This document shows, one piece after another, positions 27,629 through 34,930 of a DNA stretch of 34,930 nt. Every line of letters begins with the position of its first letter. Positions within the stretch are counted from its first letter, which is position 1. Source of the stretch: Bacteroidota bacterium (GTDB taxonomy: Bacteria; Bacteroidota; Rhodothermia; Rhodothermales; JAHQVL01); contig JBCCIM010000047.1 of assembly GCA_039111535.1 (NCBI GenBank), positions 1 to 34,930 on the forward strand, in the 5' to 3' direction. The notes under the pieces were generated by a model. That model was not told the origin of the DNA. It did not search any database and worked only from the letters and a program-made list of their open reading frames with translations. The translations under genes and the position numbers were made by a program.

Positions 27629-30600
27629 ATGTTGTATTTCAATGCTATTTCTAAATGGCTCCGCAAGCATGCCTGTTTAAAGGGATTGATTCTGTTCAGC
27701 GTGTATTGCTGGATGCCACATCAAAGCTGGGCCCAACAATCTGTCGCTTCAAACCAGCCCCAAATGGAATGTCCTGATGGCTTTGAGCCAACAGTGGATA
27801 TTGACGGTGATTGTGTAGATGACGTACTGGAGCGCCAGGGATTCTGGTACAGGGACAATCAGTTGCAGGCTTGCGATCCGGTAAATGATACCGGCTGTTT
27901 TGTCACCGACCCTACCGCCTGGTCTAGCGACGGGGATCCTTACAGCGACTTTCAGGAGGCAACCGGGGTTAATATGGACAATACGGTCGCGCCACCTTAC
28001 AACAACCCACTCGTTGCTGCAGAACCACGTATTGAAGTTGTATTGCTACGCTACCGATTCGTACCAAAAGCAACCATCACTGATTCCAATGGGCAGGAAA
28101 TGTCCGCTCAGAGTACACAAGAATTTAGCGTTGAAACCTCGGTTGGAATCTCATACACGTCTGGTGTCGAAGTGTCGGCAGGGTTGGATGCTGGCGTGAC
28201 TGCCAGTACTGAAACCACGGCTTCATTTTCTGTTACAGCAGGGTTTTCCTCAAGCCAGACGCGTGGTACTGCTATTAATTGGGAAACGGCAACTACTTCG
28301 GCTACTGATGATGCTGCCTCCCTTTTTCTCGATATTGCTGGTAGGAATGTTGGGAGTGCTACTGCATTGGATGTAACACCCATATTCAACTTGTTTATTG
28401 GAGATGAACCCCTGGGGACTGTTCGGCCGAGCGAACCTTTCCCTGCCAATGTCAGGCCTGGTGAAACTTCAGACTTCATTGTAGTCAGCTCTCGAAAAGA
28501 AGGAAATACGGAGATCCCTTTAACGCTTTCCTTTGATCAACTGCGGCAGCTGCAGCGCGGCGTTCCACTTAAGATTCAGGTCATTGGCCTGGATGCCGGC
28601 ATTAGCCGTTGGCGCCCGGAAGAGAGCAACTGGTCGTGCCCCGATCCTTGCAAGTGGGAAGAGTTTCAAGATCAAATTGACGCACGCACACTCCGATTAT
28701 TGGTTGATTTTGGTTATTCAGGTACCAGAAATGAGCGTATCCCACGAGCGTTTACGGGGAATCCATTCGAGTATCGTGTTTATACAGGATCGCCGAGTGC
28801 TAATCAGAGCGTCACACTCGGCCAGGCACTCCAACACATTGGCTATGACCTGGCAGCGCAAGGAGATCAAATCTTGATCGAAAACCGACCTTATCCATCT
28901 CAATGGTACTTCACTTCGGGACCTGATACCGGGGGGGCTTCGCGCGATAGTACATTCAAAGATTATTGGGATTTTGCCGGCCAGCCTTCCGATGTACTCA
29001 ACATGGATATGCCTCGCGGAGTATCTCTGCTGATGGCCAGTCCCGATCCTGAAGACTCAGGTCCTTTTATTAACGGGCATTGGTTTAACGAGGCGATGAA
29101 TCAGCTAACAGTATTTGCAACAGCAAAGGGTTCAATACCCGTTGAAGGGGGCGAAGTCTATGTAACCTATATTGATGGGCGTGAAGAGGTGATGCCACTT
29201 ACGCGGTTTGGAGAAAGTGGGTTTTTTCGCATAGAAGAACCAACACCTTTTCCTATAGTCCCGGCCCGTTCAAGCATAGTGATGCGTGACGTATTAGGGA
29301 ACGAACGAAGGCTTGAATCTGGGCTCAATCCATCTATCCCGATCGCATCAAGTTGTGCTGAGATTGATGTGAGGTATTTCCGTGCCCCAAGATTTTCGGA
29401 TGACAATGGGACGGCTACCTTGTTTATCGGTGGAGACCTCAACAAGCCGGCAACTGCTTTTTGTTTTAATACCGATGGAGGTACCGATGTATGGTTCCCT
29501 CAGGTTGGCGCAGATGAAAGTGATATGCTAGGGATTGCCTTGCTTGATCCCACGCGTCGTGTTGCGGTAGGACATCAGCGCATTCTCTATTCTGATAATG
29601 CCGGCAATACATGGAGAGATATTCCACTTTCTGCGGAAGAAGCCACAACCTACCGCGCCGTTGAATTTAAAAAAGGAACAGAGACTGGTGTCGCGGTTGG
29701 CGACAACGGGATTTTCATGCGCACAGAAGACGGGGGTAATTCTTGGGTTAAAGTAGGTACAAATGCAACCGAAGGCGCATTCCATGATGTCGATCATGCA
29801 GAAGGTGATATGTGGTTTGCCGTAGGGAATAACCAGCTTTTACGCTCAACAGACGATGGGCAAACATGGGGGCCAATGCCGTTAAATACCCTCGATTTGC
29901 AAGGCAACCCCGTAGCTATTCCATTTCAAGATCTTAGAACAGTATCCTTTATTTCGAATACAGTAGGGGTAATTGGCGATCACGCGCTGGGACAGGTGTT
30001 TCAGACAGAAGATGGAGGGGAAACCTGGAATCTTCGTTTGTTGCATGCTGAACTCAATGACATTACCTATGATGGGGAAGATGCCTGGTACATTGTCGGC
30101 CGGCATGTTGTGCAGCGGTTTAGCACAAATGCCAGTGCACGCGAAGTTCTTGTTTTTGCTGGTAGCTTTTCACTGGTGCTGGAAGCAATCACATTTCCTA
30201 CACCGGAAGTGGGGTACGTTATCAATGCGGGAGGCCAGGTCTTTCAGACAAACGACAGAGGACAAACCTGGTCCTCTCCCTTTGGGGGGTATCCGACGCC
30301 CAGCCATCCAGGCTCAAACCTTATGACGGACATCGATATGTTCGATGTGAACTTTGGCGGTGTTGTTGGTACAGCTGGTGTAATAGGTGCTACAGATTCA
30401 GGCGGTGGGGTTCCTCAGCCGGCCGTTTCTACCACCGCAGAAAAAGAAGGGGGACGCGAACTGCCAGCACAAATAACGCTTGAGCAGAATTATCCAAATC
30501 CATTTAACCCGACCACAACAATCGCTTACAGTCTTTCAGAAAGTCAGGACGTAAAGCTCGAAATCTTCGACCTGCTCGGACGCAACATCGCCACGCTGGT

Positions 30601-30730
30601 TGATGGCGTACAGGTTACCGGGATGCATACCGTTCGTTTTGACGCAACAGGCCTGAGTAGCGGGATGTACCTTTATCGTTTGAGTACCAAGCACGCAACA
30701 GAAGTGCGCCGCATGCTGCTTTTAAGGTAA
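27629..30730 (+). CDS. Secreted protein with anthrax protective antigen/binary toxin B-like pore module, Asp-box propeller and T9SS sorting domain
   Basis: 1033 residues. Signal peptide 1-35 (cleavage SWA-QQ). DIDGDCVDDVLERQGF (57-72) matches the calcium-binding loop of protective antigen (PA) domain 1' as I remember it (DTDNDGIPDSLEVEG). WSSDGDPYSDFQEATG (98-113) and NPLVAAEP (126-133) match PA's SDPYSDFEKVTG and HPLVAAYP. Residues 165-215 form a Ser/Thr-rich alternating segment like the PA membrane-insertion loop, ending SVTAGFSSSQT (PA: SVSAGFSNSNS). FDQLRQLQRG (302-311), SNWSC...LLVDFG (333-362) and VTLGQALQHIG (395-405) continue the match through PA domains 2-3. Five Asp-box motifs follow (SDNAGNTW 655, TEDGGNSW 699, STDDGQTW 740, TEDGGETW 793, TNDRGQTW 874), indicating a YCF48/BNR-like propeller, then a T9SS sorting domain (944-1033; YPNPFNP, LLGRNIATL, SGMYLYRL). 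The function as a pore is inferred. Confidence 0.85.
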   Translation: MLYFNAISKWLRKHACLKGLILFSVYCWMPHQSWAQQSVASNQPQMECPDGFEPTVDIDGDCVDDVLERQGFWYRDNQLQACDPVNDTGCFVTDPTAWSSDGDPYSDFQEATGVNMDNTVAPPYNNPLVAAEPRIEVVLLRYRFVPKATITDSNGQEMSAQSTQEFSVETSVGISYTSGVEVSAGLDAGVTASTETTASFSVTAGFSSSQTRGTAINWETATTSATDDAASLFLDIAGRNVGSATALDVTPIFNLFIGDEPLGTVRPSEPFPANVRPGETSDFIVVSSRKEGNTEIPLTLSFDQLRQLQRGVPLKIQVIGLDAGISRWRPEESNWSCPDPCKWEEFQDQIDARTLRLLVDFGYSGTRNERIPRAFTGNPFEYRVYTGSPSANQSVTLGQALQHIGYDLAAQGDQILIENRPYPSQWYFTSGPDTGGASRDSTFKDYWDFAGQPSDVLNMDMPRGVSLLMASPDPEDSGPFINGHWFNEAMNQLTVFATAKGSIPVEGGEVYVTYIDGREEVMPLTRFGESGFFRIEEPTPFPIVPARSSIVMRDVLGNERRLESGLNPSIPIASSCAEIDVRYFRAPRFSDDNGTATLFIGGDLNKPATAFCFNTDGGTDVWFPQVGADESDMLGIALLDPTRRVAVGHQRILYSDNAGNTWRDIPLSAEEATTYRAVEFKKGTETGVAVGDNGIFMRTEDGGNSWVKVGTNATEGAFHDVDHAEGDMWFAVGNNQLLRSTDDGQTWGPMPLNTLDLQGNPVAIPFQDLRTVSFISNTVGVIGDHALGQVFQTEDGGETWNLRLLHAELNDITYDGEDAWYIVGRHVVQRFSTNASAREVLVFAGSFSLVLEAITFPTPEVGYVINAGGQVFQTNDRGQTWSSPFGGYPTPSHPGSNLMTDIDMFDVNFGGVVGTAGVIGATDSGGGVPQPAVSTTAEKEGGRELPAQITLEQNYPNPFNPTTTIAYSLSESQDVKLEIFDLLGRNIATLVDGVQVTGMHTVRFDATGLSSGMYLYRLSTKHATEVRRMLLLR

Positions 30731-30753
30731 GGTTGGGGGATCGGTAGAATGTA

Positions 30754-30792
30754 AAAAGGCCATGATGCTTTAGTTTAGCGTCATGGCCTTAT
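30754..30792. terminator. Bidirectional terminator
   Basis: AAGGCCATGA and TCATGGCCTT form a perfect 10-bp stem, extendable by GC/GC pairs around an A/T-rich loop, with A-rich 5' and T-containing 3' flanks. It lies between the convergent toxin-like and DUF2911 genes. Confidence 0.85.
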
Positions 30793-30819
30793 ATCTCAAC
30801 AGTGGCTGAAATAGCCAAA

Positions 30820-31449
30820 TTAATTGTGTTCTCCAGCCGGCCGGTTCATCGGAATTTTAACCCCTGTATCTCCCCATGAAAAGAGGATGGCGCTGCCGGC
30901 TTCGTCGAACGCCCACGTCAAATCATCGACTATCGCATCCAGTTTGTGTGGCTTTACTTTGAGCTGCATTACATCCTGCTCAGCGTCATACTCATCAGCC
31001 AGGTGCATGCCCAGCACGCTATTGACGTGAAACGTCCAGTGTGATTCTCCTGGTGTGAGGAAGAGGCTGTATCCTCCGGCAGGCAGCTCTTCTCCGCCAA
31101 TAGTCAGAGCTACTGTCGAAAACATCTCTGTTGCCCGGTGTGCGCCGGCTGACCAAACCTGGTCCATCCCTACGAGTCCACCAAAAATCACGCGGCCACG
31201 GCGGTAGGGCTTGCCGAATACAATGTGTACATAGCCACCGTCATCAAATCGCAAGCCGGCCCGACCTACGGCGCTACCGGGAGGGGGCGTATCACCAACC
31301 CGAAAGCCATCAACCACAAACGTTTCTTTAATGCCGGGCGCATCGGAATGGCCGCTGTGGTGTTGTGCAAATACTGTGGCAGGGGATACCACAAAGAAAA
31401 AGAAGAGCGTAAAAACAGCAGTGCGGCAGGTAAAAGCAAACATCAGCAT
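30820..31449 (-). CDS. DUF2911 family secreted protein
   Basis: 209 residues from ATG 31449 (MLMFAFTCRTAVF); the frame is open to 31569 but those 40 residues are not signal-like. Signal peptide with FFFFVVSPATVFA-Q, then His-rich HHSGHSD. The family signature is PYRRGRVIFGGLVGMDQVWSAGAHRATEMF followed by GGEELPAGGYSLFLTPGESHWTFHVN, ending FSWGDTGVKIPM. DUF2911 proteins are periplasmic or secreted in Bacteroidota and have no established function. Confidence 0.88.
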   Translation of the reverse strand: MLMFAFTCRTAVFTLFFFFVVSPATVFAQHHSGHSDAPGIKETFVVDGFRVGDTPPPGSAVGRAGLRFDDGGYVHIVFGKPYRRGRVIFGGLVGMDQVWSAGAHRATEMFSTVALTIGGEELPAGGYSLFLTPGESHWTFHVNSVLGMHLADEYDAEQDVMQLKVKPHKLDAIVDDLTWAFDEAGSAILFSWGDTGVKIPMNRPAGEHN

Positions 31450-31638
31450 AGAGGGAGACAGATGGTAGAGTAAAGTGACAATGTTGAACCATTGCTTTCG
31501 TTCCCCGAGCGGCAGTCTTTCTAAAAGCTGGACACTTAAGGTACCAGGGGTATCGTTATCCCTTTTCATTGCTTAACTTGCCACAAAGACACAACCAAGC
31601 CGGCATCCTGCGCGATGCTGTAAACACCCTACCTACCC

Positions 31639-33099
31639 ATGGAATTGAAAAAAGCCACCCTGTTGTTTCTGCTGGGCCTCTTCGTATGTGCACCAGCTTT
31701 TGCGCAGCAACCTCAGAACATCGTTTTCATTCTCAGCGATGACCATCGTTATGACTATATGGACTTCCACCCGAACAGTCCGGATTTCCTCCGCACGCCG
31801 GGCATGGACCGTATGGCTGCTGAAGGCGCGCACATTGCAAACGCGTTTGTAACTACGTCGCTCTGCTCACCAAGCCGCGCCTCGATCCTCACGGGGCAGT
31901 ACTCTTTCCGCCATGGTGCCATTGATAACTCCAACCCCTTAAAAGAAGGCACGGTCCTGTTTCCTGAGCAACTCCAGGAAGCCGGCTACCAGACCGCCTA
32001 CTTTGGCAAATGGCATATCGGTGAGGCACGCGATGATCCCAAACCGGGTTTTGATCGCTGGGTCAGTTTTCGCGGCCAGGGGGTATACTACAATCCGACC
32101 CTCAACATCGACGGCGAGCGCAAGCAGATGGAAGGGTATACCTCCGACCTGTTGACCAACTATGCCCTCGACTGGCTGGAAAACGGCCGCGATGAAGATG
32201 AGCCGTTTTTTGTATACCTGTCGCACAAAGCCGTACACGCCGAGTTTTATCCGGCAGAGCGGCATGCCGGGAAATACATGAAATCTGAACTGACCAAGCC
32301 GGCCTCGATGAAAAACATCGAACAAAACTACGAAGGCAAACCAGACTGGGTGCGCCAGCAACGCTACAGCTGGCACGGCGTAGATTTTATGTACCACAAC
32401 CGCGACGACCACCCGCAGAACCTCGACGAAATCATCACCGATTACAGCGAAACACTGATGGGTGTTGACGAAAGCGTTAGCAGCGTGCTCGATTACCTCG
32501 TGGAAAATGACCTCGACGAAAATACGCTGGTTATTTACATGGGCGATAACGGCTTTATGCTCGGCGAACACGGCCTGATCGACAAACGGCAGGCCTACGA
32601 AGAGTCGATGCGCGTGCCGATGATTGCCTGGGCACCTGGGTTTATCGACGCCGGCTCTACCATCGATGAAAACATCCTCAACATCGACCTCGCACCAACC
32701 TTCCTGGACATTGCAGAGGGCAGCATGCCCGGCAATCACACGGTTGATGGCCTCTCCTTCTTACCAATTCTGGAAAGTGGTGCCGCTGACGAATGGCGCA
32801 GCACGTTTGTCTACCAGTACTTCTGGGAGCACGCGTTTCCCCATACCCCAACCACGTATGCCATCCGTGGAGACCGGTACAAGTACATCTATTACCACGG
32901 GGTGTGGGACAAAAACGAGCTCTATGACCTCAAGACCGACCCCAAAGAAATGTATAACCTGATCGATGCCCCGGCGCATCAGGCCCGGGTGGATTCGCTG
33001 CGGACGGCCATGTTTGATATTTTTGATGCCAACGCGGCTACGGACGTCAAATTCCGCCGGCCAGCGCGTTTCCAGGCCGGCGAGCGGAAGCTGCACTAA
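31639..33099 (+). CDS. Type I sulfatase (formylglycine-dependent), secreted
   Basis: 486 residues. Signal peptide ends AFA-QQ (23). Metal-binding IVFILSDDHRYD (28-39) with D34/D35. The sulfatase signature CSPSRASILTGQ starts at C76, the cysteine converted to formylglycine by a maturase (anSME/FGE, not in the window). Further features: AYFGKWHIGE, FVYLSHKAVHAEFYPAERH, and the second metal site YMGDNGFMLGEHGLIDKRQAYEESMRVPMI. The overall layout recalls N-acetylglucosamine-6-sulfatase and heparan/mucin-desulfating enzymes, but the substrate cannot be read from sequence. Suggests use of sulfated marine or host polysaccharides. The AraC-like regulator downstream follows in the same direction after a terminator. 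Confidence 0.93.
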   Translation: MELKKATLLFLLGLFVCAPAFAQQPQNIVFILSDDHRYDYMDFHPNSPDFLRTPGMDRMAAEGAHIANAFVTTSLCSPSRASILTGQYSFRHGAIDNSNPLKEGTVLFPEQLQEAGYQTAYFGKWHIGEARDDPKPGFDRWVSFRGQGVYYNPTLNIDGERKQMEGYTSDLLTNYALDWLENGRDEDEPFFVYLSHKAVHAEFYPAERHAGKYMKSELTKPASMKNIEQNYEGKPDWVRQQRYSWHGVDFMYHNRDDHPQNLDEIITDYSETLMGVDESVSSVLDYLVENDLDENTLVIYMGDNGFMLGEHGLIDKRQAYEESMRVPMIAWAPGFIDAGSTIDENILNIDLAPTFLDIAEGSMPGNHTVDGLSFLPILESGAADEWRSTFVYQYFWEHAFPHTPTTYAIRGDRYKYIYYHGVWDKNELYDLKTDPKEMYNLIDAPAHQARVDSLRTAMFDIFDANAATDVKFRRPARFQAGERKLH

Positions 33100-33144
33100 C
33101 TGGTGAGTCGCAGGTTCGTAACCTATCCAGCATCAAAACATCTC

Positions 33145-33179
33145 AAGGGTGGCAGCATTCATTTTGCTGTCACCCTTTA
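33145..33179 (+). terminator. Terminator after the sulfatase gene
   Basis: AAGGGTGGCAGC and GCTGTCACCCTT form a 12-bp stem with one G-U pair; only a short T stretch follows. Confidence 0.65.
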
Positions 33180-33217
33180 ACTTTGGTTGACGTCTGCCAC
33201 CCGACTTTCCCATAGGC

Positions 33218-34270
33218 ATGGTAAGCAAGTTTACGCCGGCTTTTAACGAAGTATACTTTATCAACAAGTATACCCTGTACCATATCCTTGACGGACAGGG
33301 TGCAATCCAGGTAGACTTTGAAAACTACAACGACTGGACCAATAAGCTGATATTTCTAGAGAAGGGGCAGTACATCAAATTTTTGTCCGATTCTTTTGTT
33401 GTCCGACGTATCGAGTTTCCCGGTGAAGCCGTTTTTAATAACAAAGAAGTACGGGTGCTTTTTAAACACCTCGTTTCGCTTGGATATATAAATTTTGACG
33501 ATTGCGAAGCCTGTCAACGGTACCTGACCAACACGGTGTTTTCTGACAACGTCTACAACATTATAGATGCTTCCGCTGAACAGTGGTTTTGGCAGAACCC
33601 TTTTCATGCTGAAAAAGAAGAGTACCATGTCATCTTTGACCTCAAAGATATTATTGACGAACAGTATCAGCATGCCCTGACCGCATCCCAGTTGGTCGCC
33701 CTGATCAATCAGCAGGGCCGGGATGCTTTTTCGCTCGTTAAAGAAAAGATTGGCCTTTCAGTAAAAGCAATGCTGGAGCGTAAACGCCTTACCGAGGGTA
33801 AAAAGGAGGTTGCATTTACTGACAAGCCGATCAAAGAAATTGGGTACGACCTTGGCTATCGCGATCCTGCTTATTTCAGCCGTGTCTTCAAACGAAAAAC
33901 GGGCCAGAGCCCGGAAGCGTTTAGGTCAGACATAGATTTTGAGAAGCAAGACCTGTTTGTAGAAGATTTGTATACCTTGTTGAAAGCTCATCACGCTGAA
34001 CACCGTGCGTTAGGATTTTATGCAGACCAGATGCACATGACCGTCAAAAGCCTGTCTCGCAACGTGAGGAAAAAGCTGAATGCCTCGCTCGGCCAACTCA
34101 TCAGGCATGAGTTGATTAACTCCGCAAAAATAATGCTCACGCAGGGTGAAGCTATCCAGGAGGTTGCCTTCCGTCTTGGCTTCGAAGAATCCAATCACTT
34201 CTCCGCTTTTTTTAAGCGCTACACGGGCATGACACCTTCCCAATTCAAAATGAAAAAGTACAAGCAGTAG
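33218..34270 (+). CDS. AraC-family transcriptional regulator with two tandem DNA-binding domains
   Basis: 350 residues. The N-terminal 130 residues are cupin-like (YHILDGQGAIQVDFENYNDW, IFLEKGQYIKFL), a possible ligand-sensing domain. Residues 158-236 are a first AraC domain ending KEIGYDLGYRDPAYFSRVFKRKTGQSPEAFR. Residues 250-345 are a second AraC domain, SLSRNVRKKLNASLGQLIRHELI followed by QEVAFRLGFEESNHFSAFFKRYTGMTPSQFK. Family members normally have one such domain with two HTH motifs; here a full second copy is present. It may bind two operators or a longer site. Targets are unknown; neighbours are a sulfatase and a SnoaL-like gene. Confidence 0.9.
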   Translation: MVSKFTPAFNEVYFINKYTLYHILDGQGAIQVDFENYNDWTNKLIFLEKGQYIKFLSDSFVVRRIEFPGEAVFNNKEVRVLFKHLVSLGYINFDDCEACQRYLTNTVFSDNVYNIIDASAEQWFWQNPFHAEKEEYHVIFDLKDIIDEQYQHALTASQLVALINQQGRDAFSLVKEKIGLSVKAMLERKRLTEGKKEVAFTDKPIKEIGYDLGYRDPAYFSRVFKRKTGQSPEAFRSDIDFEKQDLFVEDLYTLLKAHHAEHRALGFYADQMHMTVKSLSRNVRKKLNASLGQLIRHELINSAKIMLTQGEAIQEVAFRLGFEESNHFSAFFKRYTGMTPSQFKMKKYKQ

Positions 34271-34389
34271 GGCTTTTCTTGTACCGTTTCAGCGGGGTAC
34301 CCCACCTACCTTTTTTACCGAAATAGATGACTTCAATCTACTGCATTAAGTCTGTCAAACAGACCTGGCGCAGCCAATCGGTAAATTAA

Positions 34390-34722
34390 ATGAGCATTAA
34401 TACCCACGTTGAACAAATGGATGCCCTCGTTGCGAAGGGCGCAATCGTCGAAGCTGTACAAACCTTCTTTGCGGATGAAGCCAGTACTTCTGATTACGGC
34501 AATGTCACAACGGCCAGCAAAAGCCAGATGGTGGAGAAAATGGAAGGCTTTACAGGCGCCATTGCATCCGTTAACGGCATAACCCATCACCGGACCCTCG
34601 TGGACGGCAATGTCTCGGCATCAGAGTTTACCTTCGACTTCGACATGAAGGATGGGAGTAAAATCTTGTGGCACGAAATCATTCGCCGGATTTGGAATGC
34701 AGACGGCAAAGTGGCACAGTAA
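34390..34722 (+). CDS. SnoaL-like (NTF2 fold) protein
   Basis: 110 residues: an N-terminal helix (VEQMDALVAKGAIVEAVQTFFADEASTSDYGN) followed by KSQMVEKMEGF and the strands SEFTFDFDMKDGSKILWHEIIRRIW, ending in a short tail. This matches the SnoaL-like/NTF2 cone-shaped fold used by small enzymes and ligand-binding proteins. No catalytic role can be read. It follows the AraC-type gene by about 120 bp in the same direction, so it might be its target. Confidence 0.75.
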   Translation: MSINTHVEQMDALVAKGAIVEAVQTFFADEASTSDYGNVTTASKSQMVEKMEGFTGAIASVNGITHHRTLVDGNVSASEFTFDFDMKDGSKILWHEIIRRIWNADGKVAQ

Positions 34723-34785
34723 GAATACTTCCAGGCCTATTCAATTACGCTTCATCTTTCAAATAGAAAAGCCCCATATAGAACC

Positions 34786-34930
34786 ATGATGAAAACAACG
34801 ACGCTAATGCTGGCGGCAATGCTGTACCTCAGTACGCCTTTGCTGGCCCAGGATAAAATGGCCAAGATCAAGGTAGGAAACAGGACTATAACCCTGCAGG
34901 GCTATGTTACTGTTATCGATGTTGTTTGCC
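34786..34930 (+). CDS. Secreted protein, 5' part only (runs off the window)
   Basis: The frame starts MMKTTTLMLAAMLYLSTPLLA, a good signal peptide with probable cleavage before QDKMAK, then IKVGNRTITLQGYVTVIDVV and continues past the window. The function cannot be told from 48 residues. It may be co-transcribed with the SnoaL-like gene 63 bp upstream. Confidence 0.7.
   Translation, partial: MMKTTTLMLAAMLYLSTPLLAQDKMAKIKVGNRTITLQGYVTVIDVVC

Noticed and set aside
31939..32739. Long antisense frame (266 codons) inside the sulfatase gene
   Set aside because: Low-complexity Val/His/Phe composition typical of a shadow frame; the sulfatase frame carries all catalytic motifs.

Overview
The window looks like a chromosome segment of a marine or free-living Rhodothermota/Bacteroidota-type bacterium. 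The evidence is two giant secreted proteins ending in type IX secretion (T9SS, por system) sorting domains, an OMP_b-brl-type TonB-dependent receptor, FtsX-type ABC permeases with a PadR regulator, an ECF sigma factor paired with a Ser/Thr kinase-TPR protein, and mostly weak Shine-Dalgarno sequences. Backbone genes are moderately GC-rich and studded with the hexamer GCCGGC. The first gene and the tRNA-linked island are AT-richer and I saw no GCCGGC in them, so both look acquired.

Layout. 1-603: no gene recognised. 604-4710: a T9SS-sorted surface protein with about 12 integrin-like FG-GAP repeats. 4773-5852 (-): class I fructose-bisphosphate aldolase. 5978-7045 (-): an FAD oxidoreductase, divergent from a thiamine operon at 7163-10747 (thiO-thiS-thiG-tenI/thiE-like-thiD). 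The operon makes the thiazole moiety (ThiO, ThiS, ThiG, TenI-like) and phosphorylates the pyrimidine moiety (ThiD). thiC, thiF and thiL are not in the window. 10801-11391 (-): a REP-type (RAYT) transposase. 11555-11628: tRNA-Arg(ACG).

The last 44 bp of the tRNA region recur at 16962-17005 with one mismatch. They bracket a genomic island of about 5.4 kb without a visible integrase. The island holds a small coiled-coil protein, a PadR-like regulator with an overlapping membrane protein, a divergent multi-pass membrane protein with an operator-like inverted repeat between them, a stand-alone HSDR_N (PD-(D/E)XK) nuclease-domain protein, and an IS3-family element whose transposase OrfB carries a nonsense codon. 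17005-18473 holds only two small doubtful ORFs.

18474-20945: TonB-dependent receptor, followed by a second degraded tRNA-like 3' end. 21303-24207: PadR regulator plus FtsX-type permease. 24371-27519: ECF sigma factor plus Ser/Thr kinase-TPR. 27629-30730: the most striking gene, a secreted protein that appears to combine the calcium-binding and pore-forming parts of anthrax protective antigen/binary-toxin B with an Asp-box beta-propeller and a T9SS sorting domain. 30820-34930: a DUF2911 protein, a formylglycine sulfatase, a regulator with two tandem AraC DNA-binding domains, a SnoaL-like protein and the start of a further secreted protein.

All family assignments rest on reading motifs and on remembered family sequences; no database search was run.
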